Shown: positions 1-7,609 of the stretch, in pieces
Layout: every line of letters begins with the position of its first letter
Position numbering within the stretch: the stretch's first letter is position 1
DNA from: CAVTUU01 sp045804965
Lineage (GTDB): Bacteria; Chloroflexota; Chloroflexia; Thermomicrobiales; UBA6265
DNA length: 64,000 nt
Assembly: GCA_045804965.1 (NCBI GenBank)
Contig: JBJMMD010000016.1
Coordinates: 124,001-188,000 of the forward strand
Direction of reading: 5' to 3'
The notes under the pieces: model-generated
What the model was told of the DNA's origin: nothing
What the model saw: only the letters and a program-made list of their open reading frames with translations
Database searches by the model: none
Program-made: the position numbers and the translations under genes

Positions 1-495
1 GTATCCCGGAGGCCGGCGCGACGGATCGATCGCCACCGCCCACGGTAACTTTGTCGGCGTGCCGAACGCCTCCTGATTGGCCCAATTCCCCCAGCGACCG
101 ATCGCCTGGCCGATAGGCACGCCCGCGATGACGAGATCGGCCCAGGTCAGGAATCGCTGATGCGCGCGCCAGCAGAGCCAGGCAAACATAAGGATACCCG
201 CGGCAAGGGCGCCATGAATCGTCAGGCCACCGAGCCGGATATTGATCGCCTGATCGAGATTGTGGCTGTAAAAGCGCCACTTGAGAGCCAGGTAATACAG
301 GCGGGCGCCCGAAATCGCGGCAAAAACGACCCACGGGGCGACATCGAGCACGAATTCCGGATCCAACCCGCGGCGACGGGCAAGTTCGCGAATGACGAAG
401 ATCGCGGTGATGATCCCGGCGAGGATGAAAAGCGCGTACCAGCGGATACTGATACCGAAAATAGTGACCGCGACCGGATCGTGGAGCGTTGGCAC
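1..495 (-). CDS. lgt: Prolipoprotein diacylglyceryl transferase, partial (C-terminus outside window)
   Basis: Transfers diacylglycerol from phosphatidylglycerol to the lipobox Cys of prolipoproteins in the cytoplasmic membrane, the first step of lipoprotein maturation. The 165 visible codons show membrane segments near residues 9-36, 51-70 and 90-110. The conserved His-Gly pair is at residues 94-95 (GLTIHGALAAG), and the Lgt signature GRWGNWANQE is at residues 133-142. The start is GTG, 3 bases after the sirtuin stop codon, so the two genes are probably co-transcribed. The frame stays open to the window edge; about 100 C-terminal residues are missing only because the window ends. Confidence 0.93.
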   Translation of the reverse strand, partial: MPTLHDPVAVTIFGISIRWYALFILAGIITAIFVIRELARRRGLDPEFVLDVAPWVVFAAISGARLYYLALKWRFYSHNLDQAINIRLGGLTIHGALAAGILMFAWLCWRAHQRFLTWADLVIAGVPIGQAIGRWGNWANQEAFGTPTKLPWAVAIDPSRRPPGY

Positions 496-498
496 GCG

Positions 499-1302
499 TT
501 ATTCCTCGGGAACAGGCAGAGCGTTCGCGACGCTCGACAGCGTCGGACCGGCCTCCGCGCTCACGACGAGGTCGGCGATGGTGTCGAGTGGGGTCAGCGT
601 GCGATTGATGATCGCGATCTTTGCGCCTGCCTGCCGGGCGATGAGCGGCAGCTTCGCCGCGGGATTGACGATGAGCGAGCTCCCGATGACCAGCATGAGA
701 TCGCAGGTCTGCGCGATCTCGACGGCACGTTTCAACGCGTCAGGTGGTAACGCCTCGCCAAAGAGGATCGTCGCCGCACGCAGCATCCCCCCGCAGACCA
801 CGCAAGCGGGTTCTGATTCGCCAGCCAAGAGCCGTTCTTGAATGATCTCGGCATCCCAGGAACGTCCGCACTCTAGGCATCGTATCTTGTGCGCGGTGCC
901 GTGAAGTTCGATCACGTGGGCCGGTGCATTCCCCGCCTTTTGGTGGAGTCCATCGATGTTCTGGGTGATGACACCGATGAGGACGCCTTGCCATTCCATT
1001 TCAGCCAGGGCGAGATGGCCGGCGTTCGGCTTCTTGGCCCGCAGCTCGGGATAACTGACCCGGCGGCGTTCCCAGTATTCGCGCCGCGTTTCTGGGTTGT
1101 TCAAGAAGTCATCAAGTTGCGGCGGCGTGCCACGCTCCCAGACTCCGCCCGGGCCTCGATAATCGGGAATGCCGGACTCGGTGCTGATGCCCGCGCCGGT
1201 GAATGCGACGATCCGCTCGCTCGCGTTGACCATGGCGATCAACGCGCCGAGTACATCATCAGCGGTGGCAAGATTTCCATTTGGTTTAACTGGTTCCGAC
1301 AC
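499..1302 (-). CDS. cobB: NAD-dependent protein deacylase, sirtuin family
   Basis: Removes acetyl or other acyl groups from lysine side chains using NAD+, giving O-acyl-ADP-ribose and nicotinamide. The 267 residues hold the Rossmann NAD motif GAGIS (36-40), the TQNIDGLH motif (113-120), catalytic His134 in the ELHG stretch, and the zinc ribbon Cys142/Cys145/Cys167/Cys170. The length is normal for a bacterial class II/III sirtuin with a short N-terminal extension. The start is GTG with a GGGAGG ribosome site 8 bases upstream. It is immediately followed by lgt. Deacetylase versus desuccinylase activity cannot be settled from sequence alone. Confidence 0.93.
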   Translation of the reverse strand: MSEPVKPNGNLATADDVLGALIAMVNASERIVAFTGAGISTESGIPDYRGPGGVWERGTPPQLDDFLNNPETRREYWERRRVSYPELRAKKPNAGHLALAEMEWQGVLIGVITQNIDGLHQKAGNAPAHVIELHGTAHKIRCLECGRSWDAEIIQERLLAGESEPACVVCGGMLRAATILFGEALPPDALKRAVEIAQTCDLMLVIGSSLIVNPAAKLPLIARQAGAKIAIINRTLTPLDTIADLVVSAEAGPTLSSVANALPVPEE

Positions 1303-1357
1303 TTGACGCCTCCCGGAGGAAGTGTACCCAAGGTACCAATTGTGGGCACTGCCACTT

Positions 1358-1369
1358 GTGTACGTACAC
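1358..1369. promoter_or_regulatory. 12-bp perfect palindrome upstream of sirtuin gene
   Basis: GTGTACGTACAC is a perfect palindrome lying about 55 bases upstream of the sirtuin start. Its position suits an operator, but no regulator is assigned and palindromes of this length can occur by chance. Confidence 0.25.
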
Positions 1370-1536
1370 CCCCCATGCTACGATGATCACCCGCTCCAGA
1401 AGCTCAAGACCGCAGCCAATCGCCCCCAAACGACGAGCATAAGAACACTTCGAGAGGAGCGTCGCCCCGCGGTGAATGTGTACGGTTCGGTAAACAAGCG
1501 CGTTTATCTTCGCGGCATGTCTGCGGGGGCCGAAAG

Positions 1537-2091
1537 ATGATGATTTCAAACACCGCGTGTTACCTGCTCGGATGGACCGGCCAGCGCTGGATGCGGCGTC
1601 TTTTCGGCGCGATCGGGGACGAGGTTCTCGTTGATTCTGCGGGATCTCCCTCCCGGGCCGCGCTGTTCACCACAAATGGCTGGCCGAATCTCGAACTGTA
1701 CGATGCGAACCTGATGATCGACGTGATGGAAGAGGAGATGCACGTGCCCGATTTGACGACCGTCTACCGGAACGATCTCACGGGCGATCCGCTCACCATC
1801 GAGGAACAAAAAGCACGCGCCGCGGCAGTGCGCGGTCTCGTCAATGCTCGCGACGGACGGTTTGAAAAGGCGCGTACGCTCTTTGGCGAGGCGTTATTGC
1901 TCGATCGCGCGCTCGACCTCTCGCAGATTCCAACGTTCTGGAAGCTACCGCGCGGCGGCCAAGACGCGGCAGTCGACGCCTACCACGATGCAGGCATGCA
2001 AAAAGAAGCCAAGCTCCTCTCGTCCAACCTCAATTACCATTTCCGCCCCAAACTCGTGCGCCGCCGTCCACTTGTCATCCAAAGCACGTAA
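1537..2091 (+). CDS. Hypothetical protein with TPR-like helical segment
   Basis: 184 residues, not recognised. The start is ATG (a second ATG follows directly) with a G-rich stretch about 10 bases upstream. The C-terminal half, from about residue 88, reads like one helix-turn-helix repeat of the tetratricopeptide kind (ARDGRFEKARTLFGEALLLD). The last 20 residues are basic. There is no signal peptide or clear membrane segment. Codon use resembles the neighbours and an intrinsic terminator follows 59 bases after the stop, which supports a real gene. It stands alone between the minus-strand sirtuin and the ArsR-type regulator. Its function is unknown. Confidence 0.65.
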   Translation: MMISNTACYLLGWTGQRWMRRLFGAIGDEVLVDSAGSPSRAALFTTNGWPNLELYDANLMIDVMEEEMHVPDLTTVYRNDLTGDPLTIEEQKARAAAVRGLVNARDGRFEKARTLFGEALLLDRALDLSQIPTFWKLPRGGQDAAVDAYHDAGMQKEAKLLSSNLNYHFRPKLVRRRPLVIQST

Positions 2092-2558
2092 CCGACGTGC
2101 CGAATCCCAGAGAAAACTTCTGAGTCGAAAAAACCCCAGGAAACAGCGACGCCCGGCGCATTCGCGCCGGGCGGTCCTTGCTGTTCGACCACTGCCGAGG
2201 ATGTTCCAGCTTGACCGCGATCGAGTGATCAAGCATCGGAGAGGAGTTTTGAGAGGTGCGGGTTACGCGATCCGTCTCGTTTGTCGAACCTCGTACCCGA
2301 AATTGGGGAAAACCGAGGATGTGTACTCAAGCGACCGGCTAACGTCGCTCGTGGAGGCTGATGAATCTCCGAATCGCGATTGGTGTCGAATGAAATGCGG
2401 ACGACATCGCGTTCCGGTGTCTCAACCGGCCAACGCCGGGAGACCGAGTCAATAATCAGTTGTTAAGGTCGGCACGATAGAAACCCTTCGATTGATTCGC
2501 GTGCCGTTTCTTCGTAGCCAGGAACGCATGAACCATGCCAGCGACTGGCCCGAATTGA
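2092..2558. other. Intergenic stretch, 467 bp
   Basis: Between a plus-strand hypothetical gene and the end of a minus-strand ArsR-type gene. Apart from the terminator hairpin at 2150-2173 I see no coding sequence, RNA gene or repeat. Reading frames crossing it have no recognisable product. Confidence 0.5.
2150..2173 (+). terminator. Intrinsic terminator after hypothetical gene
   Basis: Perfect 10-bp stem CGCCCGGCGC / GCGCCGGGCG with loop ATTC, 59 bases after the stop codon at 2091. The downstream U-tract is weak (GTCCTTGCTGTT). Confidence 0.6.
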
Positions 2559-3707
2559 CTATCCTCTGCCGCGTGTGCACAACGCGCCCGCGAGCGCATC
2601 GAGGCGGCCACAATCGACCGCGTAATACTTCATCCCGCTTCGGGGCCGGACTTTCACGAGTCCCGCACGCTCCAACAGCGCGAGGTGCCTGGAAACGGCC
2701 GATTGGGCGATACCGAGCCGCCCGACGATCTCTTGCGCATATAGCTCGCCACCCGCTAGCAGATCGACGATCCGCAATCGGTTGGCGTCGCCGAGCGCGC
2801 GTAGCCCATCCAACAGTTCAGCGCTTGTGATCTTGCCGCCTTGCCACCGTAGCGCCTCAACCGGTTCGATCTGTTGCTCGCGTTCGGCGTCGAGAACCTT
2901 CGGCCGTAATCTCGCGATTAGCTCCGGCGCTCCAAAAAACACGACCAGCACCGGCTGATAGAATACGTAACTCACAAACGACCGGATGTGGTACGACGGA
3001 CAAAACGTCACCGCTTCGACGTCGTTCCATGCAGTCGCCAGTGTCGACGGCACACGCTTGCCAGTAAGATCGGCGAATGCAGTACCGAAGCTCCGGCCGG
3101 CCATTTGTGCCGCCAGCTCTTTGGCTTCCTGCAACTCAGGTAGCCGCGTGTCCCACTCCTCGGCGTAAACGGAACTCCAGATACCCTGGATCAGCGCGAC
3201 CGTTCGCCGCTTCAGCTCGGCTGCATCAACAACCAACGCCATCACGTCGTCGGCCGACGCCGTCGTCAGCCCCGCCTGTAAGAACATCCGCCATGCGGCG
3301 GTATCTTCCAACGCCGGCGCCTTCAGCCCAGTTCCAAGATCACGGTGCACCCGTTCAATCGCGTTGACGGCCATGTCCTGGAACGCTTCCGGCGCGAGAC
3401 TGTCGAGAAACGCCAAGATATCGTCGATTCCGGCATCAATGCGATCGGGCCGTGCCGGCTCGAACCGCATGACCGGCTCCTCCATGTAATAGAGCTGCCG
3501 GCCCGAGAAGCCATGCAACAGGTCGAGGTCCGCGCGCAACGCATCTGGCAACGAGCGCCGCGTTGACACCAACCAAGGATCAAGACCGCTTCCGGGCACC
3601 GCTCGGTATAAGAGCGACATCACCGAAACCAGGTCTAAGGGCAAGGAGACGACGAAATCAAGTTGTAATGCCGGTTTCCCGACGACGAGTTCACCCACGC
3701 CGCGCAC
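2559..3707 (-). CDS. ArsR-family transcriptional regulator with large N-terminal domain
   Basis: 382 residues. The C-terminal 85 residues form a winged helix of the ArsR type: LGDANRLRIVDLLAGGELYA, then QEIVGRLGIAQSAVSRHLALLERAGLVKVR as the recognition and wing region, ending in a tyrosine-containing wing (KYYAVD). The first 290 residues are a helical domain of unassigned function seen in long ArsR-like proteins of Chloroflexota and Firmicutes. No metal-binding CxC motif is visible, so a metal sensor role is not supported. The start is taken as GTG at 3707; another GTG three codons on is possible. Repeated ATATCGG elements directly upstream suggest autoregulation. Confidence 0.8.
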   Translation of the reverse strand: MRGVGELVVGKPALQLDFVVSLPLDLVSVMSLLYRAVPGSGLDPWLVSTRRSLPDALRADLDLLHGFSGRQLYYMEEPVMRFEPARPDRIDAGIDDILAFLDSLAPEAFQDMAVNAIERVHRDLGTGLKAPALEDTAAWRMFLQAGLTTASADDVMALVVDAAELKRRTVALIQGIWSSVYAEEWDTRLPELQEAKELAAQMAGRSFGTAFADLTGKRVPSTLATAWNDVEAVTFCPSYHIRSFVSYVFYQPVLVVFFGAPELIARLRPKVLDAEREQQIEPVEALRWQGGKITSAELLDGLRALGDANRLRIVDLLAGGELYAQEIVGRLGIAQSAVSRHLALLERAGLVKVRPRSGMKYYAVDCGRLDALAGALCTRGRG

Positions 3708-3747
3708 TCAATCCGAGAAATCGATGCCCTTCAATCCGGCTATCAGT

Positions 3748-3782
3748 ATATCGGCATATCGCATATCGGTCAATTCCGATAT
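3748..3782. promoter_or_regulatory. Operator-like ATATCGG repeats upstream of ArsR-type gene
   Basis: ATATCGG occurs at 3748-3754 and 3763-3769, with a related CATATCG at 3755-3761. The reverse complement CCGATAT lies at 3776-3782. The last two form an inverted repeat with a 6-base spacer. The cluster begins 41 bases upstream of the regulator's start codon, as expected for an autoregulatory ArsR site. Confidence 0.5.
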
Positions 3783-3918
3783 AGTGATTTCGTGGACTAA
3801 GCACGGGTGCTGGACAGGGCAGGCCACACTGCATGTAGCACAACTCTGCCGCGAGATCTGTGCCAGAAGTGCGTGATTCGTTCTAGAAATTTATAACTGA
3901 AACCGCGTGAGGGATGAC

Positions 3919-4344
3919 TTAGCCCCGCACGGCGTATGGGAGAAAGTCATCTCGTGCGGGTGAGAAAACATCGAGGACCTTGCAGCCGTCTTTCGACGAC
4001 GCGCTGTGGGGCAAATCCGGAGGAATCGTGTAGGCGTCCCCCGCTTTCAATTCGTGGGTCTCGCCGAGCATCGTCAAACTGAGGACGCCTTCTAGGACAA
4101 CTCCTGCTTGTTCTTGGGGATGCTGATGTTGGGGAACTGTCTGGCCGGGATCGATCGTGACCCAGGTCAGCATGATCCGGACGCCGGCGATCGACTGCAT
4201 CGTCACGCCCGGCAGCAGGGAAAACGGCGGGACATCGCGCTGGTTGACGAAGACGGGTTGGAATTCGATTTGCTCGGGCTTGAGTTCCCTGACATCCTTC
4301 GCATAGACCGAACTCGAACCGTGTTTCGTGCGATCATGGGTCAT
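3919..4344 (-). CDS. Cupin domain protein
   Basis: 141 residues forming a single conserved beta-barrel (cupin_2 type). The first metal-binding motif is near residues 76-90 (PQHQHPQEQAGVVLEG; two His, then Glu/Gln). The second motif is near residues 100-115 (GDAYTIPPDLPHSASS; His). Small cupins of this kind bind a divalent metal and act as dioxygenases, isomerases or ligand sensors; nothing here fixes the substrate. ATG start. It is divergent from the gene at 4456, with a 111-bp shared upstream region. Confidence 0.8.
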   Translation of the reverse strand: MTHDRTKHGSSSVYAKDVRELKPEQIEFQPVFVNQRDVPPFSLLPGVTMQSIAGVRIMLTWVTIDPGQTVPQHQHPQEQAGVVLEGVLSLTMLGETHELKAGDAYTIPPDLPHSASSKDGCKVLDVFSPARDDFLPYAVRG

Positions 4345-4455
4345 GAGGTCCTACCCTTCGCGGTTCGCGTCACATTCGGAAACGTGGAACAAGATGTTCG
4401 CAGTCTATCAAAGCATGTAATGTACCTCTTCAAACGACGCCCAGGTTGAAGTGTG

Positions 4456-5505
4456 ATGAGCGAAAGCAATTCCACCTCTCAATCCACTGTCCGAGATGAA
4501 CCGGTCTCGTCGAACGACCAGATCGAAGCCGCTGCGATGTTCTCATTCGAAGCCGGCCAATTCGCGGCCGCCCATCGAGGTTTCCAACAATTGTTCGAAG
4601 CCGGGGTCGCAACGCCGGATCACGTCGAAACGCTTGCGGCTCTCCACGTCGAAGCTGGCGAGAACATTCTCGCCGGAGAAACTCTGAGCACCTATCTCGA
4701 CCAGCACGCCGGCGATATCCTTCCTCGAGATTGGACGAAGCTCGCCCGGCTTCACTTTGAATCATCGATCAGCTCGAGCGATCCGGATGAACGACGCAAG
4801 ACGGCATTGGGTTGGCTTGAGGCAATTGCCAGGGAAGGGAATGGCGCCTGGCGTTCTTTGGTCGATCCGGATGTTCGATCCAAATTTGAGGTGTCGTTTG
4901 CTGAACCACAGCACCGCCTTGAATGGCTAGAATATCTTACGTACGCTCCAGCAGAAACCTGCCTTCCAGAGCAAGCCGTCACGCTTATCGAAGAATTCGG
5001 CCACAGCAACGCGAACAATCCCGTACTTGCACGGGAAGCTGAGCGCCTGCTGCATGCTTTAGGCGCGCGTGATGCCGCGTATCGCGTCGAAGTATCCCGC
5101 CGATCACGCGCGCCCAAGCCAAAGTCCACGATCGAAAAAAAGGCCGTCGATGATGCCCTCGACATCACCGGCCAGGTAATCGCGATCGCCGGTGGTCATC
5201 CAGCTTTGCGCCAGCTCATTCGCACGGACCTTGTTCGGGCCGGCGCCAAAGGGGTGCGCGAGATACCGCCGAGATGGGAAGGGAACCGATCCGGGCGCGA
5301 GATCACCGCGGTCTTGACCGGCGCTGAAGTTGCGGTCTTGATTGGACGGTACATTGCCCACAGCACCGTCGATCAGATCAAACACGGAGCCGAACAAGTA
5401 GGCGTGCCGGTGATCACTGCCCTCACGGCGAGCACATCGGGCGTGCGGCGGGCACTGGCGCTTCGAGCGCGATCTCGCCTTGACAAGCCCTCACGCCCAA
5501 CCTAG
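4456..5505 (+). CDS. TPR-like protein with C-terminal DUF2325-like domain
   Basis: 349 residues from ATG at 4456 (an in-frame GTG lies one codon earlier). The N-terminal 200 residues are helical and resemble degenerate tetratricopeptide repeats. The C-terminal 100 residues start with a hydrophobic strand and Gly-Gly (VIAIAGGHPALRQLI), and later have an acidic/hydrophobic strand and a Ser/His pair (VAVLIGRYIAHSTVDQIK). This pattern resembles DUF2325, a Rossmann-like domain of unknown function; the match is by eye only. The recombinase-like gene starts 77 bases downstream on the same strand, suggesting an operon. Confidence 0.6.
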   Translation: MSESNSTSQSTVRDEPVSSNDQIEAAAMFSFEAGQFAAAHRGFQQLFEAGVATPDHVETLAALHVEAGENILAGETLSTYLDQHAGDILPRDWTKLARLHFESSISSSDPDERRKTALGWLEAIAREGNGAWRSLVDPDVRSKFEVSFAEPQHRLEWLEYLTYAPAETCLPEQAVTLIEEFGHSNANNPVLAREAERLLHALGARDAAYRVEVSRRSRAPKPKSTIEKKAVDDALDITGQVIAIAGGHPALRQLIRTDLVRAGAKGVREIPPRWEGNRSGREITAVLTGAEVAVLIGRYIAHSTVDQIKHGAEQVGVPVITALTASTSGVRRALALRARSRLDKPSRPT

Positions 5506-5582
5506 GCTGCGAGTGTCCGCTTGTCACGCCCGGTCCCATACCGCCCACGATCCGCCCGACCGGCGCCCGGCCAAGGAGCGAG

Positions 5583-6665
5583 ATGACGGAACCTGACGAT
5601 CGCCCATCCGAACCAGGTCAGGAATCGCTGACCGGCGCATCCCCTCCGGCTCGCCGACGACGGCGGTATGGCCCGGTCACGAGCGAAGAGCGCGACGCCC
5701 CCTTCACCGATCAACCTCGATTGCTCGAAATGGAGAAGCAGGCGGCGCGGGCGCAGCCAGATCAGCTTCAACTCTTCGCCCCAGGTCCCGCCGGCGAGCT
5801 TGCCCCGTTGCTCGGTGGTCTCCCGCCGTTGCACGCCAATAGCAGCCTCGATCTCGCCCGCTCGTGGTATCGCAAAGACTTGGAAGCGAAGAAGCGCCCG
5901 TCAAACACGATCGAATCCTACTCGTACGACTTGATGAAACTCGAAGAGCAGACCGGACCGAAGCAGATCAGCAAAATCAATCGAGCCGACATCGCAACGT
6001 ATCTCGGACTGGCGAATACGCGCACGACCCGCAAACGCCGGCTGACCTCTGCCCGTCGCTTCTTTCGGTTCTTGATCGACGACGCGAGAGTGTTGAACAT
6101 CGATCCCACTGAAGGTTTCTATCCCCACACGATCCAACTCAAAGCGCCGGCGATTCTTTTCCCCGATGAACAGGAGGCATTGCTCGCCGCCGCAGCCGAA
6201 GACGAACCATGGAGCTTGACGGCAATTTGGCTGATGTTGCGGCTCGGCTTGGCGCGAAGTGAGCTGCTGCAACTCCGGCGCGAGCACATCGATCTGAGCA
6301 ATCCAGACCAACCTATTGTTTATGTCGTGTACGACGACGCATCCAAGCGCGTGAAGGAACGCCGGCTCGCCGGCGACGCTGAGTTCGCCCGAATCTACGC
6401 TGAATTCCTTGAAGAGCGCACGCCGGTCGACTTGCTCTTTCCCGTCGGTTTTCAAGCGGTCAACGCGATGGTCAACCGAGTCCGCGAGGCAGCGGGCATC
6501 TCAAAAGAAGTCACCCCCGTCGTCCTCCGCCACACATTCGCGGTCGAACGTGCCAAGGATGGGGCGAGCGAGGAGCACTTGCTCGCCCTCCTCGGTCTCG
6601 CCGACGACCCCCGTAATCGCACGAGCGTACGCCGTTACATCAAGCTCGCCGAACCGCCGCTGTAA
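5583..6665 (+). CDS. Tyrosine recombinase/integrase-like protein with degenerate catalytic site
   Basis: 360 residues. Residues 88-178 resemble a SAM-like core-binding domain and 190-355 the phage-integrase catalytic fold. Of the catalytic set, Arg225 (in GLARSELLQLR), Lys255/Lys258, Arg316 (in VVLRHTFA) and Tyr352 are present. The first His of the HxLR box is Val313, and the His of the usual LGH motif is Leu339. A disordered Arg-rich N-terminus (about 85 residues) precedes the core-binding domain. The start ATG has AAGGAG 4 bases upstream. The loss of both histidines suggests reduced or lost strand exchange; a DNA-binding or architectural role is possible. No att-like repeats were noticed nearby. 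Confidence 0.8.
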   Translation: MTEPDDRPSEPGQESLTGASPPARRRRRYGPVTSEERDAPFTDQPRLLEMEKQAARAQPDQLQLFAPGPAGELAPLLGGLPPLHANSSLDLARSWYRKDLEAKKRPSNTIESYSYDLMKLEEQTGPKQISKINRADIATYLGLANTRTTRKRRLTSARRFFRFLIDDARVLNIDPTEGFYPHTIQLKAPAILFPDEQEALLAAAAEDEPWSLTAIWLMLRLGLARSELLQLRREHIDLSNPDQPIVYVVYDDASKRVKERRLAGDAEFARIYAEFLEERTPVDLLFPVGFQAVNAMVNRVREAAGISKEVTPVVLRHTFAVERAKDGASEEHLLALLGLADDPRNRTSVRRYIKLAEPPL

Positions 6666-6688
6666 ATCGTCACACGCAAACCGCGGCG

Positions 6689-7603
6689 TCAGTTGTGCGC
6701 CAGGGCCAATAGACGGTCGGAGATGTCTTCCAATTCTTGGCGCGGTTGCAGCAGTACTAGCCAGCGATCCGGGATCCCCGGTCGGCCCCAATGAGCTCCC
6801 GCCAACGCGCCCGCGACTGCGCCCGTCGTATCGGTATCCCGCCCAAGACCGACCGCCTCGACGATAACCTCTTCCAGCGTTGAGTAGCTCAGCAACGCCC
6901 AGAACGCCGATGTCAGCGTGTTCAAGACGTAGCCGCTCGCATTGAGATCGGTCGGTGCGATGGTTTGCGAACGCTCGACCGCATCGACAACCGTCGGCTC
7001 AGCAATGCCATCAATCGCCGCTTTGACCACCCCGTTCTTGTCGCCGCCAGCGAGCAACCAGACAATGGCCTGGTTGACGGTGACCGTTCCCCACGTGCAT
7101 CGAGGGTCGGCATGCGTGATTCGGCTGGTATCGATCGAGGCCGAAATCAGCGAGCCGCGATCGCTGGCGAACCGCAACGCGACCGGCGCGCAGCGCATCA
7201 CCGATCCGTTGCCGGCTCCACTTGAGGCGCCGGTTCCGCGGGCAATCTCTCCCGCCTCGGTCCACGGCGTGCCCCCGTCAAGTAGGTTTAATGCAGCCCT
7301 TGTCAGATTCCCTTCGTCCTTCGGGCAGCTGCGATGCCATTCGCGGAAGTTATGGGCGACGCCGGCCATGTCGAGCGCACCGCCTTGGCCAAGACTTCGC
7401 GCGAGCGCGAGCGTGAGTTGGGTATCGTCGGTGACCTCACCCGGTTCGAGGCTGAGCCACCCGCCGCCAACGAAATCCCGCACGCCGTCCGGATACCGCT
7501 CAGCGATCCACCTCCGAGATTCGAACTCAACCGGTCCCCCGAGCGCATCGCCGCAGGCCAGTCCGAGCAAACAACCGCGATACCGATCCCGCAACGTCAC
7601 CAT
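6689..7603 (-). CDS. ADP-ribosylglycohydrolase family protein
   Basis: 304 residues of the ADP-ribosyl-[dinitrogen reductase] hydrolase / crystallin J1 fold, which removes ADP-ribose from proteins or nucleic acids in a dinuclear Mg2+ site. Metal ligands are visible in GEVTDDTQ (about residues 56-63) and in the C-terminal GRDTDTTGAVAG (about 254-265). The GNGSVMRCAP and THADPRC stretches are also typical. ATG at 7603 (a TTG lies one codon earlier) is 6 bases after the metG stop, so the gene is very likely co-transcribed with metG and shares its attenuator. The target of the enzyme is unknown. Confidence 0.92.
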   Translation of the reverse strand: MVTLRDRYRGCLLGLACGDALGGPVEFESRRWIAERYPDGVRDFVGGGWLSLEPGEVTDDTQLTLALARSLGQGGALDMAGVAHNFREWHRSCPKDEGNLTRAALNLLDGGTPWTEAGEIARGTGASSGAGNGSVMRCAPVALRFASDRGSLISASIDTSRITHADPRCTWGTVTVNQAIVWLLAGGDKNGVVKAAIDGIAEPTVVDAVERSQTIAPTDLNASGYVLNTLTSAFWALLSYSTLEEVIVEAVGLGRDTDTTGAVAGALAGAHWGRPGIPDRWLVLLQPRQELEDISDRLLALAHN

Positions 7604-7609
7604 CAAAGA

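Noticed and set aside
5583..6665. Integrase of a genomic island
   Set aside because: No tRNA, att-like direct repeats, excisionase or cargo genes flank it, and its catalytic histidines are replaced.
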